DNA of 64,000 bases. Origin: Comamonadaceae bacterium. GTDB lineage: Bacteria; Pseudomonadota; Gammaproteobacteria; Burkholderiales; Burkholderiaceae_C. The DNA is taken from positions 42,862-106,861 of the forward strand of contig QZKF01000041.1 in assembly GCA_003599455.1 (NCBI GenBank). The letters run 5' to 3'. The first letter of the stretch is position 1. Every line of letters begins with the position of its first letter. Both the position numbers and the translations under genes were made by a program. Below are positions 9,149-17,747 of the stretch, one piece after another. The notes below the pieces were generated by a model. The model ran no database searches and had not been told where the DNA came from. It was given only the letters and a program-made list of their open reading frames with translations.

Positions 9149-9880
9149 TCAGGCGTGCAGCGCCGAGCGCGGCGTGGGCACGAGTCGGTGGCTTTCGGTG
9201 GGGCCGGCCAGCCAGCGCGCCAGCGCGGGCTGCGCGTCGCGTGCCCAGGTGCCGCCGCGGGCGAAGGCCTCGACAGCGGCGGGGTCGTCGAACAGGGCCA
9301 GGCCCACCAGCACCTGCTCGCCCTCGCGCACCGGCAGGCGCGGGAAGGGGTTGGCGCCGGGTTCGGTGACATACCAGCCGAGCCGGCGCGCGCCGCCGCG
9401 CCGCAGCACGGGCGCCAGCACCTCGCGGCACAGCGTCAGGAGGTCGCCGCCGGCGGGTTCGCGCAGGGGAAAGATGCTGGCGTCGAGCAGGCCGGGCGGC
9501 GTGGTGCGAGCGCCCGGTGCGGCGCGCGTGCCTGCTTGCAGCGGGATGGCCGCGCCCGGCCAGGCCGGCCGCAGCAGCAGCACGTTGTCCGAGTCGAGCA
9601 TGGTGGCGTTGGCGGCCTCGCGGTGCGCCTGCCAGACCGGGCCGCCGTAGAAGGCTTCGAGGCTGGCGCGCCGGCTCTCCATGTTGTCAAAACCGCGCAG
9701 CCAGACGAAACGCTGCCCGTCGTCCAGGTCGCGGAACTGGCCGAGCACGCGCATGCCGGCCGCTTCCTGCGTCTCGACGAACGCGCGCTCGAAGAGCTCG
9801 ATCAGGGTGTCGCGCTGGCCGGGGTGCAGCGTGTACTGGCGCAGTTCGACGATGGCGCATTCGGTGGGGCTGGGGGTCAT
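9149..9880 (-). CDS. NIPSNAP family protein
   Basis: A 243-residue protein. The N-terminal half (VELRQYTLHPGQRDTLIELFE, then GQFRDLDDGQRFVWLRGF) matches the NIPSNAP domain, a dimeric ferredoxin-like fold found in proteins of varied or unknown function. The C-terminal half is weaker but looks like a second related domain. It diverges from the WYL regulator at 9960 across a 79-base spacer, a layout typical of a regulator and its target. The role is unknown. Confidence 0.8.
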   Translation of the reverse strand: MTPSPTECAIVELRQYTLHPGQRDTLIELFERAFVETQEAAGMRVLGQFRDLDDGQRFVWLRGFDNMESRRASLEAFYGGPVWQAHREAANATMLDSDNVLLLRPAWPGAAIPLQAGTRAAPGARTTPPGLLDASIFPLREPAGGDLLTLCREVLAPVLRRGGARRLGWYVTEPGANPFPRLPVREGEQVLVGLALFDDPAAVEAFARGGTWARDAQPALARWLAGPTESHRLVPTPRSALHA

Positions 9881-9959
9881 GGCGAGGAGGTCCTTTCAGG
9901 TGGTGCACCAATGATCCGCCGCCTAACACGACAGCTTGTGTCATGTTTAAATCGACGCC

Positions 9960-10949
9960 ATGAAAGCCAGCCGGCTGCTCTCGATCCTGATGCTGCTGCA
10001 GGCGCGCGGCCGTTTGACGGCGGGCGCGCTGGCGCAGGCCATGGAGGTGTCGGAGCGCACCATCCTGCGCGACATCGACCAGCTCTCGGCCGCCGGTGTG
10101 CCTCTCTGGGGCGAGCGCGGGCGCCAGGGCGGCTTCCAGCTGCGAGAGGGCTGGAGCACGCAGCTCACCGGCATGACCGAACCCGAAGCCAACGCGCTGC
10201 TGCTCGCAGGCCTGCCGGGCCCCGCCACCGAGCTGGGCCTGGGGGCGGCCGCGACCTCGGCGCGCCTGAAGATGGTGGCCAGCCTGCCCAGCGGCTGGCG
10301 CGAGCAGGCCGACCGCGTGGGCGAGCGCCTGCACATCGACCCGGTGGACTGGTACCGCGCGCAGGACGCGCCGAGGTTCCTGCGCGAGGTGGCCGACGCG
10401 GTGTGGCGCGCGCGGCGCATCGAGGTGCACTACGAGAGCTGGCGCGGCGCGGCCTGGCGCTCGCTCGAGCCCCTGGGCCTGGTGCTCAAGGCGGGCGCGT
10501 GGTACCTGGTGGCCCGCGTGGCCGGCCAGCCGGATGTGCGCACCTGGCGGCTGGCGAGCCTGCTCGATCTCAAGGGCCAGGGCCCGGCGTTCAAGCGTCC
10601 GAAAGGGTTCACGCTGGAGCGCTTCTGGCGCGAATCGGCGACCCGTTTCGAGGCGGAGCTGCGGCCGGTCGAGGTGCGCGCCCGGGTATCGGCCCGCTGC
10701 CTGGTGTGGCTGCGCAACGCGCGCATCCCGCACGCGGAGGTGGCTGCATCGAATGCGCCCATGCCGGCGGGCTGGCACGGTGTGCGGCTGGCCGTCGAGT
10801 CGGTCGAGCAGGGTGCGCGCCACCTGCTGGGCTTCGCGGCCGAGATCGAGGTCCTGCAGCCGCTGGCGCTGCGCGCCGAGCTGGCGCGGCAGGCCGAACG
10901 CGTGGCGGCCCTGTACCGGGCGGGCGCCAGGACACGGCGCGGTGCTTGA
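9960..10949 (+). CDS. WYL-domain transcriptional regulator (YafY type)
   Basis: A 329-residue regulator. Residues 1-60 form a DeoR/HTH_11-like winged helix (VSERTILRDIDQLSAAGVPLW). The middle (about 130-220) is a WYL domain that probably senses a small ligand or nucleic acid. The C-terminal part matches the WYL extension. It is divergent from the NIPSNAP and DUF1579-like genes, its most likely targets. Its stop codon lies inside an FNR-type palindrome that belongs to the downstream osmC gene. Confidence 0.87.
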   Translation: MKASRLLSILMLLQARGRLTAGALAQAMEVSERTILRDIDQLSAAGVPLWGERGRQGGFQLREGWSTQLTGMTEPEANALLLAGLPGPATELGLGAAATSARLKMVASLPSGWREQADRVGERLHIDPVDWYRAQDAPRFLREVADAVWRARRIEVHYESWRGAAWRSLEPLGLVLKAGAWYLVARVAGQPDVRTWRLASLLDLKGQGPAFKRPKGFTLERFWRESATRFEAELRPVEVRARVSARCLVWLRNARIPHAEVAASNAPMPAGWHGVRLAVESVEQGARHLLGFAAEIEVLQPLALRAELARQAERVAALYRAGARTRRGA

Positions 10950-10960
10950 CCTGCGTCAAG
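10945..10960 (+). promoter_or_regulatory. FNR/Anr-type box upstream of osmC-like gene
   Basis: The sequence CTTGACCTGCGTCAAG is a perfect 6-base-arm palindrome with the TTGAC-N4-GTCAA core. It is one base from the common Anr form TTGAT-N4-GTCAA. It overlaps the stop codon of the preceding regulator and is centred about 82 bases before the osmC-like start, so it would suit oxygen- or NO-responsive control of that gene. Confidence 0.6.
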
Positions 10961-11034
10961 CCGGCGCGAGGCCTTCTGTGCGAACGTGCAGGGGTGCAGA
11001 ACGGCTGCACCTGCATACACCCCGCGAGAGCACC

Positions 11035-11481
11035 ATGAGCGACAACGCCAGCGTCACCATCACCCGCCAGTCGGGCTATCAGTTTCTCGTGGATTTCGGT
11101 GCCGGCATCCCGCTGCTGCCGGTGGACGAGCCCGCGCCGCTGGGGCAGGGCGAGGGCCCCGCGCCCGATCAGCTGCTGCTGGCGGCGGTGGCCAACTGCC
11201 TGTGCGCCAGTCTGCTGTTTGCCCTGCAGAAATTCAAGCAGGACCCGGGCGTGCTCAAGGCCACGGCCACGGCCGAAGTCGGGCGCAACGAAGACAAGCG
11301 CCTGCGCATCACCGGGATCGCGGTGCAGCTGGAACTGGGGCGGGCGGCGGCGAACATCGAACACCTGGACCGCGTGCTCTCGCAATTCGAGGACTTCTGC
11401 ACCGTGTCGATGAGCGTGCGGCAGGGCATCGCCATCCGGGTGCAGGTGGCGGACGGATCGGGCGCCCTGATCAAGGGCTGA
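11035..11481 (+). CDS. OsmC family peroxiredoxin-like protein
   Basis: A 148-residue OsmC/Ohr-fold protein. The helix carrying the first redox cysteine reads AVANCLCASLLFAL and the second cysteine is in EDFCTVSMSVRQG, the usual spacing for this family. Members reduce organic hydroperoxides or bind sulfur and fatty-acid derivatives. The start is the ATG before SDNASVTI with a weak GAGAG ribosome site. It stands alone, with an FNR-type box upstream, and converges on crcB. Which OsmC subgroup it belongs to is not clear. Confidence 0.85.
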   Translation: MSDNASVTITRQSGYQFLVDFGAGIPLLPVDEPAPLGQGEGPAPDQLLLAAVANCLCASLLFALQKFKQDPGVLKATATAEVGRNEDKRLRITGIAVQLELGRAAANIEHLDRVLSQFEDFCTVSMSVRQGIAIRVQVADGSGALIKG

Positions 11482-11487
11482 ACGGCC

Positions 11488-11503
11488 CGCCGCCGGGGCG
11501 GCG
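11488..11503. terminator. GC-rich hairpin between convergent osmC-like and crcB genes
   Basis: A CGCCGCC/GGCGGCG stem with a GG loop in the 27-base gap between the two stop codons. There is no T tract on either side, so it is at best a weak bidirectional terminator. Confidence 0.3.
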
Positions 11504-11508
11504 GCGAC

Positions 11509-11892
11509 TCAGTTCGAGCCCAGCCACCACCCGGCCGTCTTCATGCCCGCCATCGTGAGCAGCAGCGAGCCGAACAGGTGCAGGCCGGCGGTGCCGACGG
11601 CCAGCAGCCAGCGGCCGTGCTGCAGCATGGACATGACCTCCACCGAGAAGGTCGAGAAGGTGGTGAGCGCGCCCAGGAAGCCGGTGATGATGGCCAGCCG
11701 CCAGGCCGGGTCGATCTGGGTCTGGCTCTGGAAGTACACCACCGCCAGGCCGATCACGTAGGCACCGATCCAGTTGGCCGCCAGCGTGCCCCAGGGCAGC
11801 AGGGCCGTGCCCTGGTTCAACCAGAGGCTCAGGCGCCAGCGCGCCAGCGCGCCGAGCACGGCACCGAGGGAGATGGCGATGACGCTGTGCAC
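11509..11892 (-). CDS. crcB: Fluoride ion transporter CrcB (Fluc)
   Basis: A 127-residue membrane protein with four predicted transmembrane helices. Family signatures are GALARWRLS near residue 15, TLAANWIGAYVIG in helix 2 and TGFLGALTTFSTFS in helix 3, which lines the fluoride pore with its Phe and Thr side chains. Dual-topology dimers export fluoride. Fewer than 25 bases separate it from rdgC upstream, so it probably reads through from that gene. No fluoride riboswitch precedes it, as there is no room for one. Confidence 0.95.
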   Translation of the reverse strand: MHSVIAISLGAVLGALARWRLSLWLNQGTALLPWGTLAANWIGAYVIGLAVVYFQSQTQIDPAWRLAIITGFLGALTTFSTFSVEVMSMLQHGRWLLAVGTAGLHLFGSLLLTMAGMKTAGWWLGSN

Positions 11893-11914
11893 GACCCGTG
11901 AACCTCAGGGTGGA

Positions 11915-12910
11915 TCAGAACGGCGGGCCGTCGTCGTCCGCGTCGGCGGTCACCGCTTCGCGTTCGGGTGACGTGGCGGTACCGTCGGCGGGCGCGGTCG
12001 CCGCGGCACCGAAGGCCATCTCGCCGCCGAGCGCCTCTACCAGCTCGGGCAGCAGCTTCTGCAGTTCACCGGTGGAGAGCGCCACGTCGGCGTCGAAACC
12101 GTTCTCACCCTCGTCGGGCCGGCCGTCGAACACGCCTTCGAGGAAGTTGATCTTTTTCAACTGCAGCGATTCGGTGAGCAGGAAGCCGATGCGGCCTTCC
12201 CAGCTCAGCGCCAGGCGCGTGGGCAGCTTGCCCTCGGTGATGTGCTTGCGCACCTCGTCGGTGGCGAGGTTGTGGCGCGTGAACTTCACCGACGACTTTT
12301 CCTCGTCGCCGGACTTGAGTTCGCACTCGCGCTCCACCGCGAAACCGCCCGGCCATTCGTCGGGCGTGGTGGCCGAGAGCCACTGCGTCATCGCGGTCTG
12401 CGGCGTCACGGCGGTCTGCAGCAGGGTGATGGCCAGGCCGTCGAAGGCGCGCACCAGCGCGGTCACCACCTCGTCGAGCTTGCCCTGGCTGCTGGCGTCG
12501 GTGACGAGCCAGCCGTTCTCGAGGTCGATCCAGACCCACACGTTCATCTGCCGCGCGAAGGCCTGCGGCAGCAGGGCCAGCAGCGCGTCCTCGCGCAGGG
12601 CTTTGGTTTCCTTCTTGCCGGGCTTGCGGCCGGTGGTGGCCTCGATGTGGTCGGCTTCTTCCTGCGCCTTCTTTTTCACCACCGAGCCGGGCACGCCCTT
12701 GGTCTCGATCTGCAGCTTGAGGATGCGCTGGCCGGCCACCGATTCCACCAGCGGGCCATGGGCCTCGCCGCGCGGCTCGACCCAGCCGACCGATTTGTCC
12801 TGCGTCGCGCCGCAGGGTTTGAATCTGGCTGCGTCGAGCGCGGCCTCCATGTCTTCCAGCGTCGCGGCCCAGCCGGGCGCGATGCGGTAGATCGTCACAT
12901 TCTTGAACAC
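11915..12910 (-). CDS. rdgC: Recombination-associated protein RdgC
   Basis: A 331-residue RdgC, a ring-forming DNA-binding protein that restrains RecA. The N-terminus VFKNVTIYRI and the later FLLTESLQLKKINFLE stretch are typical. I chose the GTG at 12910 because it gives the conserved FKN-xxx-YR start and has AGGTA seven bases upstream; an ATG 54 bases further up falls in the preceding terminator hairpin. The C-terminal tail is acidic. It is followed by crcB. Confidence 0.93.
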   Translation of the reverse strand: MFKNVTIYRIAPGWAATLEDMEAALDAARFKPCGATQDKSVGWVEPRGEAHGPLVESVAGQRILKLQIETKGVPGSVVKKKAQEEADHIEATTGRKPGKKETKALREDALLALLPQAFARQMNVWVWIDLENGWLVTDASSQGKLDEVVTALVRAFDGLAITLLQTAVTPQTAMTQWLSATTPDEWPGGFAVERECELKSGDEEKSSVKFTRHNLATDEVRKHITEGKLPTRLALSWEGRIGFLLTESLQLKKINFLEGVFDGRPDEGENGFDADVALSTGELQKLLPELVEALGGEMAFGAAATAPADGTATSPEREAVTADADDDGPPF

Positions 12911-12923
12911 GGGGATACCTTCA

Positions 12924-12958
12924 AAAAACAAGCCCTGCACCCGGGGCGGGTGCAGGGC
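12924..12958 (-). terminator. Intrinsic terminator of the leftward TRAP operon
   Basis: A perfect 11-base stem GCCCTGCACCC/GGGTGCAGGGC with a 5-base loop, followed on the minus strand by TTGTTTTTTG. It lies just after the dctM stop and just before rdgC. Confidence 0.88.
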
Positions 12959-12992
12959 CTGCATATCTTAGAGGATGGCCTTCTTCCGTCTG

Positions 12993-14288
12993 CTACATGC
13001 GCGAGGGCAGCCAGCTCACGATCTGGGGGAACCACCACAGCAACAGCAAGGCCAGCACCATGATGAAGAAGTAGGGCATGCAGACCCTGGCGATCCAGGT
13101 GATCTCTCGCTTGGTCATGCCCTGCAGCACGAACAGGTTGAAACCCACGGGCGGCGTGATCTGCGCCATTTCCACCACGACCACGATGAAGATGCCGAAC
13201 CAGATCAGGTCGATGCCGGCGGCGGTGACCGTGGGCAGGATCACGCCCATGGTCAGCACGATCATGGAGATGCCGTCGAGGAAGCAGCCAAGCACGATGT
13301 AGAACAGCGCGATCGCGATCAGCAACACGGCGGGCGAGAGGTTCAGCCCGGTGACGAACTCGGCCAGGTGGCGCGGCAGGCCGATGTAACCCATGGACAG
13401 CGTGAGGAAGGCCGCGCCCGCGAGGATCAGCGCGATCATGCAGTACAGACGTGTGGCGCCCAGCAGCGAGTCTCGGAAGGTGGTCCAGTTCAGCGAACCC
13501 TGCGCGGCCGAGAGGATGAGTGCGCCCACCACGCCGACGGCGGCGGCCTCGGTGGCGGTGGCGATACCGGTGTAGATGGTGCCGATCACGCCGCCGATGA
13601 GCAGGACCACCGGGATCAGGTGGCGCGACTCGTTGAGCTTCTGCGCCAGCGTCATGCGGGTGTCGCTCAGGGGCACCTTGTCGGGGTTGAGCAGGGCCCA
13701 CACCATCAGGTGGCCGCTGAACAGCGCGGCCAGCATCAGGCCGGGCAGCACACCGGCGACGAACAGCTTGGCGATCGACACCTCGGCCGCGACGCCGTAG
13801 ACGATCATGATGATCGAGGGCGGGATCAGCAGGCCCAGCGTGCTGGCGCCACCGAGCGATCCCACGATTTTTTCGGGCGGGTAGCCGCGTTTCGTGAGCT
13901 CGGGAATGCTCATCTTGCCGATGGTGGCGCAGGTGGCGGCCGACGAGCCCGAGACCGCGGCAAAGATGGTGCTGCCCAGGATGTTGGTGTGCAGCAGGCG
14001 CCCGGGCAGGGCATTGACCCAGGGTGCGAGGCCTCGGAACATGCTTTCCGACAACTTGGTGCGGAACAGGATCTCGCCCATCCACACGAACAGCGGCAGG
14101 GCGGTCAGCGTCCAGCTGCTGGCCGCGCCCCAGATGGTGATGGCCATGGCGTCGCCCGCCGCGCGCGAGGAGAACAGCTCCATGCCGATCCAGGCCACGC
14201 CCGCGAGCGTGAGGCCGATCCAGACGCCGCTGCCGAGCAGGGCGAACAGCGAGACGATCAACAGCGTGGTGATGACGACATCATTCAT
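12993..14288 (-). CDS. dctM: TRAP transporter large permease DctM (copy 1)
   Basis: A 431-residue integral membrane protein of the DctM type with about 12 hydrophobic segments. Characteristic stretches are GSSAATCATIGK, GLLIPPSIIMIVYG and the C-terminal ITPPVGFNLFVLQG. It forms the sodium-driven channel of a TRAP transporter. The start overlaps the dctQ stop by 8 bases; upstream codons in the frame belong to dctQ. It is very similar along its whole length to the DctM at 19322, so the two transporters are paralogues facing opposite directions. Confidence 0.95.
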   Translation of the reverse strand: MNDVVITTLLIVSLFALLGSGVWIGLTLAGVAWIGMELFSSRAAGDAMAITIWGAASSWTLTALPLFVWMGEILFRTKLSESMFRGLAPWVNALPGRLLHTNILGSTIFAAVSGSSAATCATIGKMSIPELTKRGYPPEKIVGSLGGASTLGLLIPPSIIMIVYGVAAEVSIAKLFVAGVLPGLMLAALFSGHLMVWALLNPDKVPLSDTRMTLAQKLNESRHLIPVVLLIGGVIGTIYTGIATATEAAAVGVVGALILSAAQGSLNWTTFRDSLLGATRLYCMIALILAGAAFLTLSMGYIGLPRHLAEFVTGLNLSPAVLLIAIALFYIVLGCFLDGISMIVLTMGVILPTVTAAGIDLIWFGIFIVVVVEMAQITPPVGFNLFVLQGMTKREITWIARVCMPYFFIMVLALLLLWWFPQIVSWLPSRM

Positions 14289-14784
14289 GGCGGGTCTCCA
14301 CGCTGCCATGCGAGCGTTTGCGCCGCAGCTCGAGCACCCATTCGTCGATGAAGGCAATCAGCAGCACCGTGGTGCCCAGGCCCATGAGGATCTGCGGAAT
14401 CCACAGTGGCGTGGCGTCGGCGGCGGTGGAGATGTCGTGGAACTGGTGCGACTGCCAGGCCAGCCGCCAGGCGTAGGCCGCGAGCAGGCCGGCCAGCAGC
14501 ACCGCCACCGACAGCGACCACAGCTCCAGCCCGCGCCGCGCGCCGCCCGTGAGCTTGCCGATCACCAGCGTGACGCGGATGTGCTCGCCGCTCTTGAGCG
14601 TGTGGGCCAGCGCCAGGAAGCCCGCGCCGGCCATGGCGTAGCCGGCGTAGGCGTCGGTGCCCGGTATGTAGAACTGGAACATGCGGCCCAGCATGGACAG
14701 CAGCACCATCACCAGCACACCGATCATGAACAGCGCGGCCAGCCAGGCCGCGCCGGTGTAGAGCGCGTCGAGCGATTTCCGCAT
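14281..14784 (-). CDS. dctQ: TRAP transporter small permease DctQ (copy 1)
   Basis: A 167-residue membrane protein with four predicted helices. The stretches GTDAYAGYAMAGAGFLALAHTLKSGEHIRV and ATPLWIPQ (each conserved in the copy at 18787) mark the DctQ family, here of the kind with GEHIRVTL after helix 2. It pairs with DctM. It starts directly at the dctP stop and overlaps dctM by 8 bases, indicating translational coupling through the operon. Confidence 0.93.
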   Translation of the reverse strand: MRKSLDALYTGAAWLAALFMIGVLVMVLLSMLGRMFQFYIPGTDAYAGYAMAGAGFLALAHTLKSGEHIRVTLVIGKLTGGARRGLELWSLSVAVLLAGLLAAYAWRLAWQSHQFHDISTAADATPLWIPQILMGLGTTVLLIAFIDEWVLELRRKRSHGSVETRHE

Positions 14785-15750
14785 TTACTTCCTGTACGCG
14801 TCGAGCATGGCCTGGCCTTCGGGCCCGGCCTTCTCCAGCCATTCCTTGACCATGGTCTCGCCGACCTTCTGCATGTCGGCCTTGAGCGCGGCCGAGGGCG
14901 GCTCGACCGCCATGCCGTTGGTCTTGAGGATGGCCAGCGTGTCGGTGTTGACCTTCTGCGAGGCGGCCCAGCCGCGCGTCTCGGCGTCGGCCGCGGCCTT
15001 GAGCAGGGCGTCCTGCGTGGGCTTGTCCAGCGCGTCGAAGGCCTTCTTGTTGACGATCACCGCGTTCTTGGGCAGCCAGGCCTGCACGTCGTAGTAGAAC
15101 TTCAGGTGTTCGTAGAGCTTGCTGTCCACGCCGGTGGCGCCCGAGGTCATGTTGGCCTCGACCACGCCGGTGGCCAGGGCCTGCGAGAGCTCGGCGGCCT
15201 GCACGGTGACGGGCTGCGCGCCCACCAGCTCGGCGATGCGCGAGGTGGCCGGGCTGTAGGCGCGCCACTTGCTGCCCTTGAGGTCGGCCGCGCTGGCCAG
15301 GGCCTTCTTGCTGTAGATGCCCTGGGGCGGCCAGGCCACGGTGTAGAGCAGCTGCATGCCCTGCTCGGCGAGCTTCTTCTCCAGGATCGGCTTCTGGGCC
15401 TTGTACAGCTTCATCGAGTCGGCGTAGCTGGTGGCCAGGAAGGGCAGGCCGTCGGCGCCGAACATCTGCCACTCGTTCTGGTAGGCCGCGAGCAGGATCT
15501 CGCCGGCCTGGGCCTGGCCGCCCTGCACGGCGCGCTTGATTTCGGGCGCCTTGAACAGCGAGGCACCGGGGTGCACCGTGATCTTGAGCTTGCCCGCGGT
15601 GGCCTTGTCCACGTCGGCCGCGAAGCTGGCGAGGTTGACCGAGTGGAAGTTGGTGGCCGGGTAGGCCGCCGGCAGGTCCCATTTGGTCTGCGCGTGGGCG
15701 GTGGTGGCCAGTGCGAGGGCGGCGGCGATCATTCCAAAAGCGTGCTTCAT
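14785..15750 (-). CDS. dctP: TRAP transporter substrate-binding protein DctP (copy 1)
   Basis: A 321-residue periplasmic binding protein with a signal peptide cleaved after TTAHA near residue 21. It shares with the copy at 17748 the start AQTKWDLP, the KLKITxHPG motif and the EIKRAVQ segment. The conserved ligand arginine region of TRAP proteins is seen around KWRAYSPATSR. It is the first gene of the leftward dctPQM operon, with GGAGA before the ATG, and diverges from a LysR gene. A pyroglutamate-type substrate is inferred from the enzyme genes nearby. Confidence 0.93.
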   Translation of the reverse strand: MKHAFGMIAAALALATTAHAQTKWDLPAAYPATNFHSVNLASFAADVDKATAGKLKITVHPGASLFKAPEIKRAVQGGQAQAGEILLAAYQNEWQMFGADGLPFLATSYADSMKLYKAQKPILEKKLAEQGMQLLYTVAWPPQGIYSKKALASAADLKGSKWRAYSPATSRIAELVGAQPVTVQAAELSQALATGVVEANMTSGATGVDSKLYEHLKFYYDVQAWLPKNAVIVNKKAFDALDKPTQDALLKAAADAETRGWAASQKVNTDTLAILKTNGMAVEPPSAALKADMQKVGETMVKEWLEKAGPEGQAMLDAYRK

Positions 15751-15789
15751 GGTTTCTCCGGGACAATGGTGGGATGAAGAGGCTATCGA

Positions 15790-15799
15790 GCATAAATGC
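15790..15799. promoter_or_regulatory. Short palindrome between dctP and lysR
   Basis: GCAT-AA-ATGC in the 94-base spacer between the divergent dctP and LysR genes. It lies 40 bases before the dctP start, where a LysR-type operator would be expected. The arms are short and no T-N11-A core is clear, so this is only a candidate. Confidence 0.3.
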
Positions 15800-15844
15800 A
15801 AATACCGGGCCAGGCGCCAGGGTGTTTTCCCCGGGGGGTGCGGC

Positions 15845-16804
15845 ATGAACCTGCGCTTCGTCGAGGCCTTCTACTGGGTGGCCTCGCTCAAGAGCGTCAC
15901 GCGCGCGGCCGAGAAGCTCTTCCTCACGCAGTCGGCCATGTCCAGCCGCATCGCGGCACTGGAAGAGGAACTGGGCGTGCTGCTGCTGGACCGGCGCGAC
16001 AAGCAGTTCCGCCTCACGGTGGCGGGCACGCGCTTCTTCACCTACGCGCAGCGCCTGCTGGAGCTGCAGCGCGAGGTGAAGGCCGAAATGGGCTCGGGCG
16101 CGCCGCTGGCGGTGTCGCTGCGCATCGGCGCCATCGAGTCGGTGCTGCATTCGTGGTTGATCCCGTGGATCGAGCAGCTGCGCGCCGAGCACCCGGCGCT
16201 GGCGCTGGAGCTCACGGTGGAAACCACGCCCATTCTGGTCGAGCAGGTGCAGCGCGGCACGCAGGACATCGTGTTCGCCGCGCTGCCGGCCGCGGCCGAT
16301 GGCGTGCGCAGCCGCAGCCTGCCGCCAATGGCCATGGTGTTCATGGGGCATGCGCAGCTGCACCGCAAGCGCCGCTATGCGCTGGCCGACCTGGCCGCGC
16401 TGGAACTGCTGACCTTCCAGCGCGGTTCGCACCCGCACGTGGCGCTGCTCGACCTGTTCCGGCAGGAGGGCGTGGAGCCCGGCCGGGTGCACACCATCTC
16501 GTCGATCTCGGCCATGGTGCAGCTGGTGCAGGGTGGTTTTGGCGTGGCCACGTTGCCGCTGCATGCCGTGCAACGCATGCAGAACTACCCCGACCTGCGC
16601 GCACTCACCAGCGACGCCGCCCTGCAGCCGCTGCCGATCCACGCCAGCTACCGCAGCGACCCGAGCACCGACGCGGTCGAGACGGTGCTCAAGTCCGCCC
16701 TGGCGTTCGTGGACGCACAGCCGGGCATGAAAGGCCGCGCTGCCAGCGCACCATCCGGGCGCGTCGCGCCCCGTTCCAGAGCATCGAAAAAATCGATGAG
16801 CTAA
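15845..16804 (+). CDS. LysR family transcriptional regulator
   Basis: A 319-residue LTTR. Residues 1-60 are the winged helix (FVEAFYWVASLKSVTRAAEKLFLTQ region), followed by a linker helix and a periplasmic-binding-like effector domain with the usual GFGVATLPLHAV near residue 240. It is divergent from dctPQM copy 1 and precedes the DUF1445 gene and dctPQM copy 2. It is thus centrally placed to control both transporters. The effector may be the transported substrate, plausibly pyroglutamate or a related acid; that is inference. Confidence 0.9.
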   Translation: MNLRFVEAFYWVASLKSVTRAAEKLFLTQSAMSSRIAALEEELGVLLLDRRDKQFRLTVAGTRFFTYAQRLLELQREVKAEMGSGAPLAVSLRIGAIESVLHSWLIPWIEQLRAEHPALALELTVETTPILVEQVQRGTQDIVFAALPAAADGVRSRSLPPMAMVFMGHAQLHRKRRYALADLAALELLTFQRGSHPHVALLDLFRQEGVEPGRVHTISSISAMVQLVQGGFGVATLPLHAVQRMQNYPDLRALTSDAALQPLPIHASYRSDPSTDAVETVLKSALAFVDAQPGMKGRAASAPSGRVAPRSRASKKSMS

Positions 16805-16895
16805 GCGAAAAATTTTGAATTTGAACTGCCACTGATCGCGCTCCACAATCCGCCCACGGTCATCAGCTTGACATGTGGAACCAACAGGAGTCGCG

Positions 16896-17720
16896 GTGGA
16901 ATCAGCTTCGGAATCGGCGGTGGTGGTGTTCGGGCAGGACGGCATGCAGAGCGCCTCGCATGTGCGCCGCCTGATCCGCCAGGGCCTGTGGACCTCGCAC
17001 ACCAGCGGCCTGGCCGACGAGCACGTGCAGGGCAACGTGGTCATCCTGCCGCAGTCGTTGGCAGGTGACTTTCTGCGCTACTGCCAGCGCAACCCCAAGC
17101 CCTGTCCGGTGCTCGCGGTGTCCGAGCCGGGCGAACGCCTGCTGCCCGCGCTGGGCGCCGACATCGACATCTGCACCGACGTGCCGCGCTACCGCGTCTG
17201 GCGCGATGGCGAGCTGGTGGACGAACCGACCGACATCGCCGCCCTGTGGCGCGACGACCTGGTGAGCTTCGTGATCGGTTGTTCCTTCTCGTTCGAGCAG
17301 GCCCTGATGGAAGCCGGCCTGCCGCTGCGCCACGTGGAGCAGGGGCGCAACGTGGCCATGTTCCGCACCAGCATCGCCACCGAGGCGGCAGGGCCGTTCA
17401 GCGGGCCGCTGGTGGTGACCATGCGGCCGCTGCGCGCGGCCGACGTGATCCGCGCGGTGCAGGTGACCTCACGCTTCCCCAACGTCCACGGCGCGCCGGT
17501 GCACATCGGCGACCCGTCCCTGATCGGCATACACGACCTCGCGCGGCCCGACTACGGCGACGCGGTGGACGTGATGCCCGATGAACTGCCGGTGTTCTGG
17601 GCCTGCGGCGTGACGCCGCAGGCCGCGATCCAGCAGGCCCGCCCCGCGTTCTGCATCACCCACGCCCCCGGCGCGATGCTGATCACCGACCTTCTCAACC
17701 ACCAGCTGGCCAGTTTCTGA
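16896..17720 (+). CDS. DUF1445 family protein, D-glutamate cyclase-like / putative hydro-lyase
   Basis: A 274-residue member of the DUF1445 family. Signatures are [10 protein letters not shown] near the middle, a FRTSIAT-containing segment, a [11 protein letters not shown] segment and a C-terminal FWACGVTPQ. Bacterial copies are usually called putative hydro-lyases. The vertebrate mitochondrial relative is D-glutamate cyclase, which makes 5-oxo-D-proline from D-glutamate. I set the start at the GTG at 16896 because AGGAG lies 5 bases upstream; a GTG 21 bases earlier has no ribosome site. A 5-oxoprolinase-type gene ends the same plus-strand run, which supports a role in 5-oxoproline metabolism. 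Confidence 0.85.
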   Translation: MESASESAVVVFGQDGMQSASHVRRLIRQGLWTSHTSGLADEHVQGNVVILPQSLAGDFLRYCQRNPKPCPVLAVSEPGERLLPALGADIDICTDVPRYRVWRDGELVDEPTDIAALWRDDLVSFVIGCSFSFEQALMEAGLPLRHVEQGRNVAMFRTSIATEAAGPFSGPLVVTMRPLRAADVIRAVQVTSRFPNVHGAPVHIGDPSLIGIHDLARPDYGDAVDVMPDELPVFWACGVTPQAAIQQARPAFCITHAPGAMLITDLLNHQLASF

Positions 17721-17747
17721 GCCGGTGCCCGCACCAGGAGCCTCCCG

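Noticed and set aside
11893..11914. Fluoride riboswitch upstream of crcB
   Set aside because: Only about 22 bases separate crcB from rdgC, too short for the motif.
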